A stretch of DNA of 64,000 nt, from positions 538,091-602,090 of the forward strand of contig JAWZYV010000685.1 in assembly GCA_038373885.1 (NCBI GenBank), given 5' to 3'. Numbering within the stretch: position 1 is the first letter of the stretch; each line of letters begins with the position of its first letter. The stretch is from Cheiracanthium punctorium (lineage: Eukaryota; Arthropoda; Arachnida; Araneae; Cheiracanthiidae). The notes beneath the pieces were generated by a model. The model searched no databases and had not been told where the DNA came from. It saw nothing but the letters and a program-made list of their open reading frames with translations. A program made the position numbers and the translations under genes. Of this stretch, positions 23,300 to 33,674 are shown in pieces.

Positions 23300-23398
23300 G
23301 ATTATAGAAAAAGCCATTTTCTTTTTCTTGTGCAGACGATGTGCTCGTTCTAAAACTTTTCTCCGAAACTTTGTTTTAAGTAATGAAAATCCCAGCGC

Positions 23399-23406
23399 TA
23401 TATATA
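23399..23406 (-). promoter_or_regulatory. Candidate TATA box of the SLC17-like gene
   Basis: TATATATA lies about 100 bp upstream of the start codon on the coding strand. Transcription starting some 30 bp further on would give an unspliced 5' UTR of about 70 nt. No TSS evidence is available, and AT-rich DNA yields such motifs by chance. Confidence 0.4.
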
Positions 23407-23675
23407 GGTACGAAAAAAATGTTCGAGATAAACCAAAATTTCTTCTTCATTATCTTTTTCCGATTACCTGTAATCCAGAGCGTCAGAGAAATGATGCAAA
23501 AAAGAGGAAAATTTAGGAGAGAAGAGTCATCTGGGGAGAGAAATATCAGAGGCACGAAATTTATGGTGGAAGATGAAACAAAATAAAAACATTTTGCAAT
23601 CCTTTTTCATAATTATTTTGTTTTATCTTGATGAAAAGATCAACTAAAGATTTCTTTTTTTTTCGTGCCTTTTAA

Positions 23676-24150
23676 ACCTTTGAGGCGCAACCCTTTCCGA
23701 ATGCTGTAAAAAGGGCAGCCGTTGCCATCGCTCGACTTAACTACCAGCAAGATGCCGGACGATCGTAACGTTCATCACGTGCCACAGATCTAGAGACCCT
23801 TTTTTGACGCAGCTGGCTGTGCCGGCACAGCCAGCTGATGAACGTTACGATCGTCCGCCATCTTGCTGGTAGTTAAGTCGAGCGATGGCAACGGCTGCCC
23901 TTTTTTCAGCATTGGGTAATCTATCGAGCTGTTCTCGCATTCTTCCATTTTTCAGCAGATGTCAGTGCTGTTAAAAATAATCGTGACAATTCTTTTTACG
24001 GGAAATGACGTGCTAAGAAGTAAAGGATTCTCGAGGAGCTATGTCACCCGCAACTATTTTTATAGAAATCAAATCTAGTCTTCGTGACTGGCAACAGTCA
24101 AAACGTCAGAGTTTGGTGTTCCCAGAGCGGGAACCCAGCACGTTAAAGGG
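23676..24150. mobile_element. piggyBac-like palindromic MITE, copy 1
   Basis: TTAA at 23672-23675 and 24151-24154 bound ends ACCTTTGAGGCGC and GCACGTTAAAGGG. The left half holds a long palindrome around catcttgctggtagttaa, centred on a perfect 28-bp palindrome at 23810-23837. Confidence 0.8.
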
Positions 24151-24359
24151 TTAAGACAAAGTGTCTTTATCTTTTCTGAATACCTGTACCTCTTAAGGAT
24201 GTTCCTCTTGAAAAGTGATCATCGTCACAGTACTTTTGAACAGCTTTAAAAACAAACTAATGATGTAAACACTCGAAAAAATTAATAATGTTTGTTTATA
24301 AAATATACTATGCGCTAATAGTGAAGCTATGTCTCATGCAACTTGTCAGAAAATCCGTC

Positions 24360-24865
24360 AGACAGTCCTTCTTATATCACTGCTTCATGCAGAGGAAATC
24401 ATTTTATTTGTGAAAAAAATTAAACTATGTAATCCGGAAAATTCTATTTTAAACGAATTGGAATCGCAATTTCCCCTTTAAAGCCTGATGATCGTGACTT
24501 CAATATGACGTCAGTATCAATTTCGACAGCTAAATTTATCCCTCAAATGATTAACTTTTTTTGCTCTCACAAATGAAATAAAGCTGTAAATGGCGAAAAA
24601 TTACTTAAAAATTTAGAACGCTTGGATTTTCAGACTTTTAAAGGAGAGCAGAGTGTTGTCTATATTTTTATACATAATTATTAAAATTTTCCAGCAGATC
24701 GTACAAACGGTCTAGATTTTATTACGATTTTAGACAACCAGTTTTTAATCTGTTTGTCAAGTTTTTAATCTCTTTAATGACGGTAAAAGCTTTATCTTCG
24801 AGTGGTTGAACCGGAATTGTTACAGAGTCAGTGAGTCAGGGATCAGCTTAACTATAGAGTAGGAT
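24360..24865 (+). mobile_element. Family F element, copy 3 (5' truncated)
   Basis: From about cagacagtccttcttatatcac to gtcagggatcagcttaactatagagtaggat, parallel to copy 1. Confidence 0.6.
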
Positions 24866-25529
24866 TATTATTTTTTAACGAACGACACAGTAATATTTTA
24901 TTATTTAAGTATCATAAATTTAAGTTAAAATATTGCTGTGTTGTTAAAGTTACTATAACAAAGTTCATAGTATTCACAATTTGGAAAACAAATTTCTTGC
25001 GCACAGTTCCACGATCGTTTATTCATTTGACGTACTTGAAAAACAGCTTTTCGGGACATTTAACGGATTTAAAGAACCAAATTTTGTTAGTTTTTGAGAA
25101 CATTTTATGATTTCCGCGAAAAAATAAATATGTGCCTTAGCCTACTTATTCACTAAAACACGGTACTCAGCCAAAATTCAAAGTGCTCCATCCCAGTAAA
25201 AGTTTGAGAAGCCCCAAAATACCCTATTTTGTTCTGAGCCAAAGATTTACATTAGCCACACGCGCATTCCAGTCGTTCTTGCAAAATCCGACGGCCAATT
25301 TAAAACTTAGCTTCTCTTAAATAAATCGCGGGCACACAATATTCTCTTAAATTAAATGTCACAAGAAACGGTGAACTTCAGTAGTCCGATAGCCGTTATC
25401 TCCATTATCAGTTTTTACATTTTTAGGGGGTTTGACTAAATCCTGTTTGCAGAAAAGAACCAAGTTGCTCTGATGAGTGATTTTTAACCTATTTTATAAG
25501 GAAGGTGTTTTATATTTAGAGACGAGAGT

Positions 25530-26212
25530 ATCCTACTACTATATAGTTACGCCGATCCCTGACTTACTCTAATGATTCCGGGCAACCACTTCAAGATAAA
25601 ACTTTTACCGCCATTTTTTCAAGAAGTTGAAAAAGATTAAAAAAAAAAAAAAAACCGTAGTAACGCCTACAGCGTTTGTACGACCCGCTTGTAATTTATC
25701 ATAATTATGTATAAAAATATAGAAAACAATCTGCGCTACTTTAAAAATCTGAAAATGCACACGTTTCCTAATTCTTAAGCGATGTTTCGCTATTTTCAGC
25801 TCCATTTTATTTCCGGGAGTAAAAATAATGAACCATTTGCGTGACAAAATTAGGCTCTGCAAGTGACAATGACGTCATATTTGAAGTCACGGTCATCAGG
25901 CTTTGAAGGGAAAATTGCAATTTCAGTTCCCAGATAACATAGTTTAATTTTTTTTAAAATCATACATGACGTTTGCATGAAGCATTGATATAAAAGGATC
26001 TGTGTACACTAAACGAAATCGTTCGAATGCCAAAAGTTTCCGCGCGGTTCCAGAAGAACATGAAATTCGATTTGGGTATGTAATAAAAACTGAATCTGAA
26101 GTTATTTATTTTAGGAGGTCGAAGATGAAATATATCGAGTGTATACCTATTTTCATGAAATGTTTTTTCTAGCTGTTTGTTATTGCCTCCAAAACGGGCT
26201 TTGACTTCCAGT
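25530..26212 (-). mobile_element. Family F element, copy 4 (near full length)
   Basis: Begins atcctactactatatagttacg and ends ttgacttccagt, so both family ends are present over 683 bp. It is inverted relative to copy 3, 665 bp away. Confidence 0.65.
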
Positions 26213-26707
26213 TATGGAATATTGAGTTTTCGGCTCTGTTAGGTGCTGTTGCCATGTGGGAATGCCATAAACTACTCAAGAAAGAGTCATGTTGCAATGC
26301 AGGGAGAGTTGACCGCTTATTGTAGTCGTACCAGTCGCTTCAGAACAAAGTTTGTTTTGTGATTTTCAAGAGCTTTTGCAGATACGTTTCCAAACATTAT
26401 AACCCGCTAACATGCACGTGACTTGAACACTGATGTTACGCATAATGATACTAAAAGAATTGTAGTTTGTTGTACTAAGTTGTTTTTTTAGCTGATAGTG
26501 TTTTGCCCATCAATTTAACCCTTTCTCTACCACCGCGACATATAGGTCTCGCAGGTAATTTCAAATGATCCTATATGGGATAAATACACTTTTTTTTGAT
26601 ATGAATGCATGTTCCATTGGTATTCCTTGGTATAACTGAAAAGTCAGTGTAATTTTTCAGTTTCGGAGCATTTCATCGGTATTTGTGTTGTAATTGATGT
26701 CTTAAAG

Positions 26708-26887
26708 CAGATATGGGCAACCTCTGGCCCGCCATTGCTTTTGATCCGATCCGCGGAACATATCAAAACTCTGTATAAAACACATCTAAACCACTCAAAC
26801 TCCTATATAAATACCACTTATACTGCCCACGATTTCGCTAACATCCTGAAGTTTGGCCCACAACTTTTCAAAGGTTGCTCATGCCTG
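26708..26887. mobile_element. hAT MITE (GGGCAACCT ends)
   Basis: CAGATATGGGCAACCTCTGG and AAAGGTTGCTCATGCCTG ends, flanked by TCTTAAAG and TATTAAAG (7 of 8 bases). Confidence 0.8.
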
Positions 26888-26956
26888 TATTAAAGTACAT
26901 ATTTCATTTTTTCCTCAGAAAAAAAAAATTAATTATGAAAGGGTTCATTTTCCTAG

Positions 26957-27175
26957 ATGGCGTGCCAGATACTAGGTAATACTGTAATGGATTTCTTGCC
27001 ATCCACTAAAGAACCAGAAAACAAAGACGTTGAATTTATCTTCGGTCTCGCAAAATTCTCCGAAGATCATCTAGGAGAAATTTCGATCCAAACTTCAGAA
27101 ATTTGTGGGCTTGCCGTGACTCTACCGGATCAGAGAAAGAAGATTATATCTGCGACTTTTCTAAAAAGACCCTAA
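26957..27175 (+). CDS. Hypothetical 72-residue ORF or terminal exon
   Basis: An open frame follows a good acceptor-like sequence (ttcattttcctag) and runs 72 codons to TAA; the other two frames close within 20 bases. The peptide is soluble and mixed in charge, with no cysteine pattern or helix that I recognise. It could be a single short gene starting at its own ATG, the last exon of a plus-strand gene whose other exons I cannot find, or a transposon remnant, since it sits between two hAT elements. Confidence 0.3.
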   Translation: MACQILGNTVMDFLPSTKEPENKDVEFIFGLAKFSEDHLGEISIQTSEICGLAVTLPDQRKKIISATFLKRP

Positions 27176-27446
27176 AGCAGAAATAACTTAAAATAATCTT
27201 AAAATTGTAGTTTTATGTTAAAAATAACTATGTTTTATGAAGTGTAATTAGTTTTTTAACAGTTTAAACCTCCTATTACAGGGGTGGCGAACCAGTGGCA
27301 CGCGTGTCATTGATGGCACGCGACACAATATTTTGGGCACGCCACGGATCAAAGAGGTTTGCATTTTAATGAAAAATAACAATTATTTTAATATGAATTA
27401 CACGTATAACCGTAGTTTTTGTTAGTAAATAAAGAATTTTGAGTTA

Positions 27447-27893
27447 CAGTAGAACCTCGATTATCCGAGCAAATTGGGACCGCTAGTACCTCGGATATCG
27501 GAAATCTCGGTCGCGCACAGCCAGTTGTCGTCAAAAAAGGGTCTCTAGATCTGTGGCACGCGATGAACGCTTCGATCGTCCGCCATCTTGCTAGTAGTTA
27601 AGTCGAGCGATGACAACGGCTGCCCGTTTTTCAGCATTGGGCAAACTATCCAGCTGTTCTCGCCATTCTTCCATTTTTCAGCAGATGTCAGTGCTGTTAA
27701 AAATAACCGTGACCATTTTTTTACGGGAAATGACGTGCTGAAAAGTAAAATATTCTCGTGGAGCTATGTCACCCGCAACTATTTTTATAGAAATGAAATC
27801 TATTCTTCGTGACTGGCAACAGTCAAAACGTCAGAGTTTGGTGTTCCCAGAGCGGGATCACTGCGCGTTAAAGGCTTAATCGAGGTTCTACTG
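27447..27893. mobile_element. pogo/Tigger-type element inside the hAT copy
   Basis: CAGTAGAACCTCGATTATCCG at the left and aatcgaggttctactg at the right, flanked by TA (27445-27446, 27894-27895). Its interior is largely a piggyBac-type MITE fragment. Confidence 0.8.
27515..27875. mobile_element. piggyBac-like MITE fragment inside the pogo-type element
   Basis: Matches the MITE at 23676 from the internal cacagccag to the end cgcgttaaaggc, followed by TTAA (27876-27879). The palindrome's other arm and the left end are absent. Confidence 0.75.
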
Positions 27894-27926
27894 TACTAGT
27901 ATTTAGTGTTAGTATTTAGTTTGAGT

Positions 27927-29501
27927 CCCTACTGGAATTTAATGTTCCAACAAAGTTAATTAAGCTTGTGAAGCTCATTCTTTCAGAGACATTCTCTGTG
28001 GTGCGAGTGGAGGGAGAGTTGTCTACAACTTTTGAGATCTGCAATGGAGTAGGACGGGGGGATGCCCTTGCATGCCTCTCCTTTTTAATTTTGCACCGGA
28101 GAAAGTCACAAGAGATGCTGATATTAATACAAGAGGTACTATATTTAATAAATCAGTACATATTCTTGCATATGCTGATGATGTAGATGTAATTTCAAGA
28201 TCTGCTGCTGAGCTAGGAGAGGCCTTTATGGCATTGGAGAAGGCGGCTGGGAAATTGAAGCTTAGAGTAAATGTAGAGAAAACAAAATATATGTACTGTG
28301 GGGAAAAAAGAAAACCCACCTAATTTTTTTGAGATTGGCCCATTTAAATTTGAATCCGTGAAAAATTTCACCTATTTGGGTTCTGAGATCAACAATCAAA
28401 ATGATATTAACCCTGAAATCAGAAAATGGATTATTGCCGCAAATCGCTGTTTCTTTGGTCTAAGGCCTTTTTTAAAATCCCATCTAATAAAGAGAAGAAC
28501 AAAAATTCTGTTGCACAAGGTGTTAATAAGATCAGTTTTAACCTATGCCTCAGAAACATGGACTTTAACGACGACGGAGGAAAAAGCACTGGCAATCTTC
28601 GAAAGAAAGGTTCTAAGAACTATTTTTGGTGCCGTTTTAGAAAATAATACTTGGAGGAAAAGATATAACTTTGAAATCTATAAAATCTATAAAGATGGCG
28701 ACATTATTAAATACATAAAACTGAATAGAATGAGATGGCAGAGACGGCCCGAGGGGCGTGCGGGGCCCCAGGCGAAGTGCAAGAGCGGGGCCTCTTCTCT
28801 ATTATGTCTTATGAGATAGCAATAAAGTGGCCCATTTGTGTGAATGTGATATTGAAATTATTAATCTTAGACCTATTCTAGAACCTCTAACCATGATTAC
28901 TAATATAATGAGTAGAGAGGTATTGGATGATATGTCTAAGCAAATAGATAGTATTGAAAATATAGATAGGATTAAAAGTTCTAATCTTAGTAATATTATA
29001 ATAATATTTTTTCGTCATCAGCATGTTCTTATTATTCTAAATATAATTATTGTAAGTATTGAATTAATTTATGTTTTTTCTACATCCAAAGTAGATATTT
29101 TAATAAATTAATTAGAACTTTTGGAAATAACAGTCATTCAGTTATAGGTGAATTAATTTAATTAAATTAATAATTTATTTATATAAATATTATTATTATT
29201 TTTATAATATAATTCTAGTGTTGATATTATAATTTTTAAAAAGGTGGTTATTAAACATTTTGGATAGTCACCTTCTGAGAATGAGTGCTGAGAGAACTGC
29301 TCTTCAGGTCTTCAATGCCACTCCTTTTTGTAAAAGACCTAGAGGAAGACCTAAGAAAAGATGGAGGGACAGCCTGGATGAGGATTTTGCTAAACTGAAA
29401 ATAAGAAACTGGAGGTCCATTGCAGGGAAGAGGGTGGAATGGGAAAGACTTCTGAGGAAGGCCAGGGCCCACAAGGGGCTGTATTGCTAATGTTGATGAT
29501 G
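27927..29501 (+). pseudogene. RTE-like LINE reverse transcriptase fragment, 5' truncated
   Basis: Flanked by a 13-bp duplication ATTTAGTTTGAGT (27914-27926, 29502-29514). Three frames carry the pieces: the RT palm lead-in (about 27998-28080), then the catalytic YADD box at 28171-28182 followed by the EKTKYM-like segment, then the thumb and C-terminal part with TYASETWTLT (about 28535-28565) and GRPKKRW (about 29341). Frameshifts near 28075 and 28300 and an insertion at about 28739-29263 disable it. The tail ends in TGATGATGAT. The family is judged from the arthropod RTE-type C-terminus. Confidence 0.85.
28739..29263. mobile_element. Unclassified insertion within the LINE fragment
   Basis: It interrupts the LINE frame between ...RMRW and HLLRM, with only TGG shared at the borders. 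The first 80 bp are GC-rich (cggcccgaggggcgtgcggg), the rest is strongly AT-rich with a 94-codon hydrophobic frame at 28827-29111. Nature unknown. Confidence 0.5.
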
Positions 29502-29919
29502 ATTTAGTTTGAGTTGTTAGTATTCAGTTTTCCTAATAATCACTAAGTCAAAATTATCCGACGGCACGTCTACGGCCTCATTAAACATTTCTTTAGAAAA
29601 AATGGTACGTTGATTCATAAAGGTTCACCAACCCTGTCCGATTACATATTAATGGATTATTTCATATTAACCTACATTCGTAACTTTAAAAAAAATAATT
29701 CTTTCTATTACAACAAAATAAAGAGTGTTCTTCTTTACTTGTGACATTCCATTACTATTAGTTATAGTATGTACTCATGATGATTTTATTCAAAAAATTG
29801 TATAGTTAGTTGTAAAAATTGTACAGTTTAGTATGGTAAATAGTATTCCATAATACCCTCCTTTCGTCTGTTTGTTCAGCCAGTTGACTTCAATTCAGTC
29901 AGTTGGCCACTCATGACCG

Positions 29920-30080
29920 CAGCGTGAGGGGGAAGGGGGGACCCACAGGCCCCCGAATTTTGTTTAAAAATCTTTTGATTTAATCTCCCCCCCCCCCACC
30001 GAAATTAAAGAATTATTTTTTTCCACTTTCGACTTTTGTATGTGCAATCCCGAAATTTTCGATAACTCTACGCTTATGCA
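29920..30080. mobile_element. Decayed G/C-run MITE
   Basis: ccgcagcgtgaggggg at the left and actctacgcttatg at the right are weakly complementary, and the interior has GGGGGACCC and CCCCCCCCACC runs as in families B and C. Confidence 0.3.
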
Positions 30081-30414
30081 CATAATGCAATTATTTAGGC
30101 AAATACACGATACCAGCCTGTAAAACATTTCAAATGGCGGAGAGCAATAGGTAGAAAAGTTAGAATGTCCAGCAAAAAAAGGCTTAACTATTATAATTTT
30201 GTTAACAGAAATCCAAATTTTGGAAAAGTGGCTGGCTTACGTCGCTGGGATAATTTGGGTTCCTACTAATATAACATTTTTTATCATTAACTGCACTACA
30301 GGTAAACATAAAATATTATATAGTAGTCATAATAATGTGTTATCATAGCCATGATATTGTTAATAGTATTCATGGATAAAACACCCAAAATGGAAGACGT
30401 CTGAAGAGTTAAAG

Positions 30415-30600
30415 TCCCGGATTTGTGGGTCCTTTTGTGCGGCTGTCGATCTAATGGTCTGGAGTTTTGGTCGGTTTTCTCCAGATGCAACGTGAATACG
30501 CGTTAGAACCCCTTAAAAATTCCATCAACCGAGACACTCACCCCATACGTAGCAGATAGACCTTATGCAGCTTGGCCATAACACAACACATTTAGATTGA
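30415..30600 (+). repeat. SINE family G, copy 2
   Basis: gatctaatggtctggagttttggt followed by gaatacgcgttagaacccctt and a cataacacaacaca tail. Confidence 0.65.
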
Positions 30601-30949
30601 GGACATATCGAACACGGCTCAATAGGGATTATGATTTCAGTTTGTCTGTATGTCCGTTCGTCAGTGCTTAAATTGCCTTAAAAGTTTTATTTTTTTAACA
30701 GAGACCCAAAACTCTTTTCAATGCATATTAATCTAACCGCAGACGTTTGGTTCAAATGACCTTCGGAGCAGTGGTGGATCCTCCACTTGAGCACCTGAGC
30801 ACGTGAACCCCGAAGGAAAAACGAAAGAATAAACACATTAACAAATTAAATGTAAAATAAATATTGAGCACACTTCTAGATTTTTGTGAATTTAAAACGT
30901 GAGTTTTACTCTCTACTCCGTCCCCCCCCCCCACTATTATTAAATACGC

Positions 30950-31115
30950 CAGGGGCGTAGCCAGAAATTTTTCATGGGGGGGGTTACGACTACTACAACT
31001 CAAATATATGTATACGTGTATGTGATAATGTAGTGAAGAATATACATTTTGTATGGCAAAAATTTCTCATGGGGGGTTATGACCCCCCTAACCCCCCCCC
31101 TTGGCTACGCCCCTG
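30950..31115. mobile_element. hAT MITE, family B, copy 3
   Basis: CAGGGGCGTAGCCAG and CTTGGCTACGCCCCTG ends over 166 bp. No flanking duplication is visible, unlike the other three copies. Confidence 0.8.
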
Positions 31116-31894
31116 CTACTATAGTTAACGCACTGTAGTGTAGGTTAATACAGCAGAGTCTTAAATAGATCGCACGTGCGAACGGAAAATTTCCCCTCTG
31201 AACCGCTCTCTGGGATCAGAAGCCGAGACAACTGAGAAGAAGTACGGCGCTTATGAAATAATTCCGTTCGCACATTTTCATTGTGCACACAGGGCCATTT
31301 TTTGCGGTAGCGCTTACGGATTTTCCCCAAGGTTTGTTACGCTCGGTTAGTTAATTAATTTTTATTTAATTTTCTTAGTATTTTCTTTATTTCTATCATT
31401 TTTCACTACATTATTTTTTTACAAACTTGTCGAAATAATTAAGATGGGAGTCAAAGACGTGTTTCGGACCTAAAGCAATGGCATTTTTCAATATTACCTT
31501 CTGAAAAAAATTGAAATAAAATGAATCAACACAGCACTTTTGTTAAAACTTATCTTGGTGACGAAATGTAAGACCAAAAATGCCCCCCCCCCCTAATTTT
31601 GATAAAGTAAGGAAATTTGTTACATTGATTTTCCAGCCGTTGAATGGAAATGACTTTCTTTCAAGAACTAATCTTTTATGATATTTATCTAAGTCTTGAG
31701 GGAGAACATCCATGACATTGTTATTTGTATGACTTTAATTGCAGTAAAACTGGTACTGAATTCATGGAAACAATCCCAAAAGGATTTCTGATTTTTGAAT
31801 TAAATGATTTCAAACTAATGACAAAATTTAAAGAAAAAAGTAATAGCTCAATGATCTAAGGAAACTAGTGAAAATAAAACAAAAAAGAAGAAAA

Positions 31895-31983
31895 CATACT
31901 GCTGCCGGATATCCGGATATCCGGCTGAAAGTTTGGCCGGATATTCGGTATCCGGTCAAATTAATATCGGTTGCATCACTACT
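31895..31983. mobile_element. hAT-type terminal fragment
   Basis: A ccggatatccgg-rich stretch ends ggttgcatcacta; TAGTGATGC is a common hAT end. The other end was not found. Confidence 0.35.
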
Positions 31984-32389
31984 TCAGATGCAGTGAAAAC
32001 TCTCTAAATTTAGCGTCAAATTCCATAACGCAATGTAAAGTCATTAATTTAACGAGAAATCTTCTGGATTGGCAACAATAATAGCCAGTTTAGGATAAAC
32101 GTCAGTAATGAGACGCTGTTTGGAAACCAAGAAATGTAACATTTTATCAAAAGATGAACATTGGAACACGTTTGTATTACGTTGAAACGTGTTTAGGAAA
32201 CTACTTAATCTCTTTCTCCATTTGGATAAATCAATCAGATAAATATTACAGCACAGGAACGAATTACATAAAAATGCTGTATTTACGATCGAAAATGATT
32301 GGTCATGTCTCACTTAACAAGTTCCTCAGCGTGGTTGAACATGATCTGAAGGTCGATTATTGGCTAAATATCTTAAACAGAAATTTAGG

Positions 32390-32620
32390 TAAAAAGTCAT
32401 TTTTTTTTAGAGTTGAAGCTTTTTAGTTGTGGAGCCCTTAAAAGCATAAAAAGGAATTTTATTCTTGCAAAGACATGCTATCACAAAAAATGAGTTTAAA
32501 CACTGAGAAAATTTTAGAGAAAAATATAGATTTTTACACTTTTTCAAGAGATGAACGTTTTTAAATAATCAGAATATTTAAAAAAGCATTCCAGATCAGT
32601 ATTCTTAGTCATCAAATTTT
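32390..32620 (+). repeat. Family H repeat, single arm
   Basis: Matches the left arm of the foldback at 7500 (gttgaagctttttagttgtgg, agagaaaaatatagattttt, agagatgaacgtttttaaa). Confidence 0.6.
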
Positions 32621-32659
32621 GTATTAGATTATTTTGCATTCAGATTAGTGGACCATACA

Positions 32660-32900
32660 TTTCAAATTTACTAAGAAAAAGGAAGTATTGTGATCACGAA
32701 AAATTTCAATTTTCTATTTTGACGGAAAATTCGATTTTGTCTATCTTAAATTTACTTTGACGAGTTTGTGTGGCGCGTCAACGTATGTATGTATGCATGT
32801 ACTGTACAGTCCTCTAGGCTTACTGGCGGAGTACGTACATACGTAAATCGCATAACTCAAAAAAGGATTAAGCTTAGAATATTGAAATATTATATTAAGT
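32660..32900 (-). mobile_element. LINE-type 3' tail, family J
   Basis: In reverse orientation relative to 43900: aaggaagtattgtgatcacg, cgatttt and atgtatgtatgcatg blocks match. Confidence 0.5.
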
Positions 32901-32917
32901 ACTGTTGTAACATCTAG

Positions 32918-33180
32918 TTTGTTTGTTTGCCAAGAGAGGACAGCTCACGTCACCGAATGCGTCGTTTAGAACTAGATGCGTCCTACCTGAAATTTTCTAC
33001 TACAGTTTACAGCTTCATCAGAGGGGTGACTTCTGTATATTGGCAACCCTCGGAAACTGCTAACGATCGCCAAGAAGACTTTCGGAACCTCGAATTCAAC
33101 GTGTGCGTTAAACGCATGCACACGGTGGTCTTTAGTGGTACATTGGATTCTAGCCTAACTCCTTTACCACTGAGGAAAAT
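32918..33180 (+). repeat. Family E repeat, copy 4 (longest)
   Basis: gtttgccaagagaggacagctcac through cggaaactgctaacgatcgcc to cacggtggtctttagtgg. No clear ends or inverted termini. Confidence 0.65.
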
Positions 33181-33381
33181 GTTCGCCAACAGCGGAGTGT
33201 TTTGACAAAATAGTTCTAATTTTGGCATCAAAAACAAATTTTTAAAATTGAATTCAGCTTGGCGATATATCTTATATTTGGAGTCAAATCGCTAAATTTT
33301 AATATTCTTGAAGTATTATATCTGAATTTCAAACAAATGGTGTCCATATCAGATTCACTTTAGCGGCTAATTTTTACTAGT

Positions 33382-33669
33382 CAGGGGTCGATTCAGGAAC
33401 TTTTTCCAGGGTCCGATTTTTGTGAAAATTGCTTATTTTTGTGAATTTTAATACTTAATTTTGTGAATTTCAACACTTATTTTAATGAATTTTCCTGCCA
33501 ATTTTTAATAAAACTCACCATTTTGTTAAAATAACTGATAAAACAGATTAAAATGCCAATGAAGGGCAGTTTTAATCGGTTGTATTTTTGTGAAGGGTCC
33601 GTTTTAACCAATTGTCATTTTGTGAAGGGGCCGCAAAACGGATCCAATTTTCGTCGGCATCGACTTCTG
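33382..33669. mobile_element. Probable DNA-transposon MITE
   Basis: CAGGGGTCGATTC and, reversed, CAGAAGTCGATGC ends (10 of 13), flanked by CTAGT on both sides. A 5-bp duplication fits hAT loosely; the class is uncertain. Confidence 0.45.
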
Positions 33670-33674
33670 CTAGT

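Larger units (their letters stand above)
27279..29636. mobile_element. hAT element broken by nested insertions
   Basis: CAGGGGTGGCGAACCAG at the left and aaaggttcaccaaccctg at the right form the inverted ends. They are flanked by TCCTATTA (27271-27278) and TCCGATTA (29637-29644), 7 of 8 bases. Removing the two insertions inside (27447-27893 and 27927-29501) leaves only about 320 bp, so the host element was itself a non-autonomous MITE-sized copy. Confidence 0.82.

Noticed and set aside
28827..29111. Mitochondrial ND4L-like insert, from a hydrophobic stretch ending in an SIEL-type motif
   Set aside because: The similarity rests on a few hydrophobic residues in AT-rich DNA and could be chance; only a database search would decide.
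32044..32313. 89-codon minus-strand frame thought to be part of a hAT transposase
   Set aside because: No catalytic or dimerisation motif recognised, and the opposite strand is equally open.
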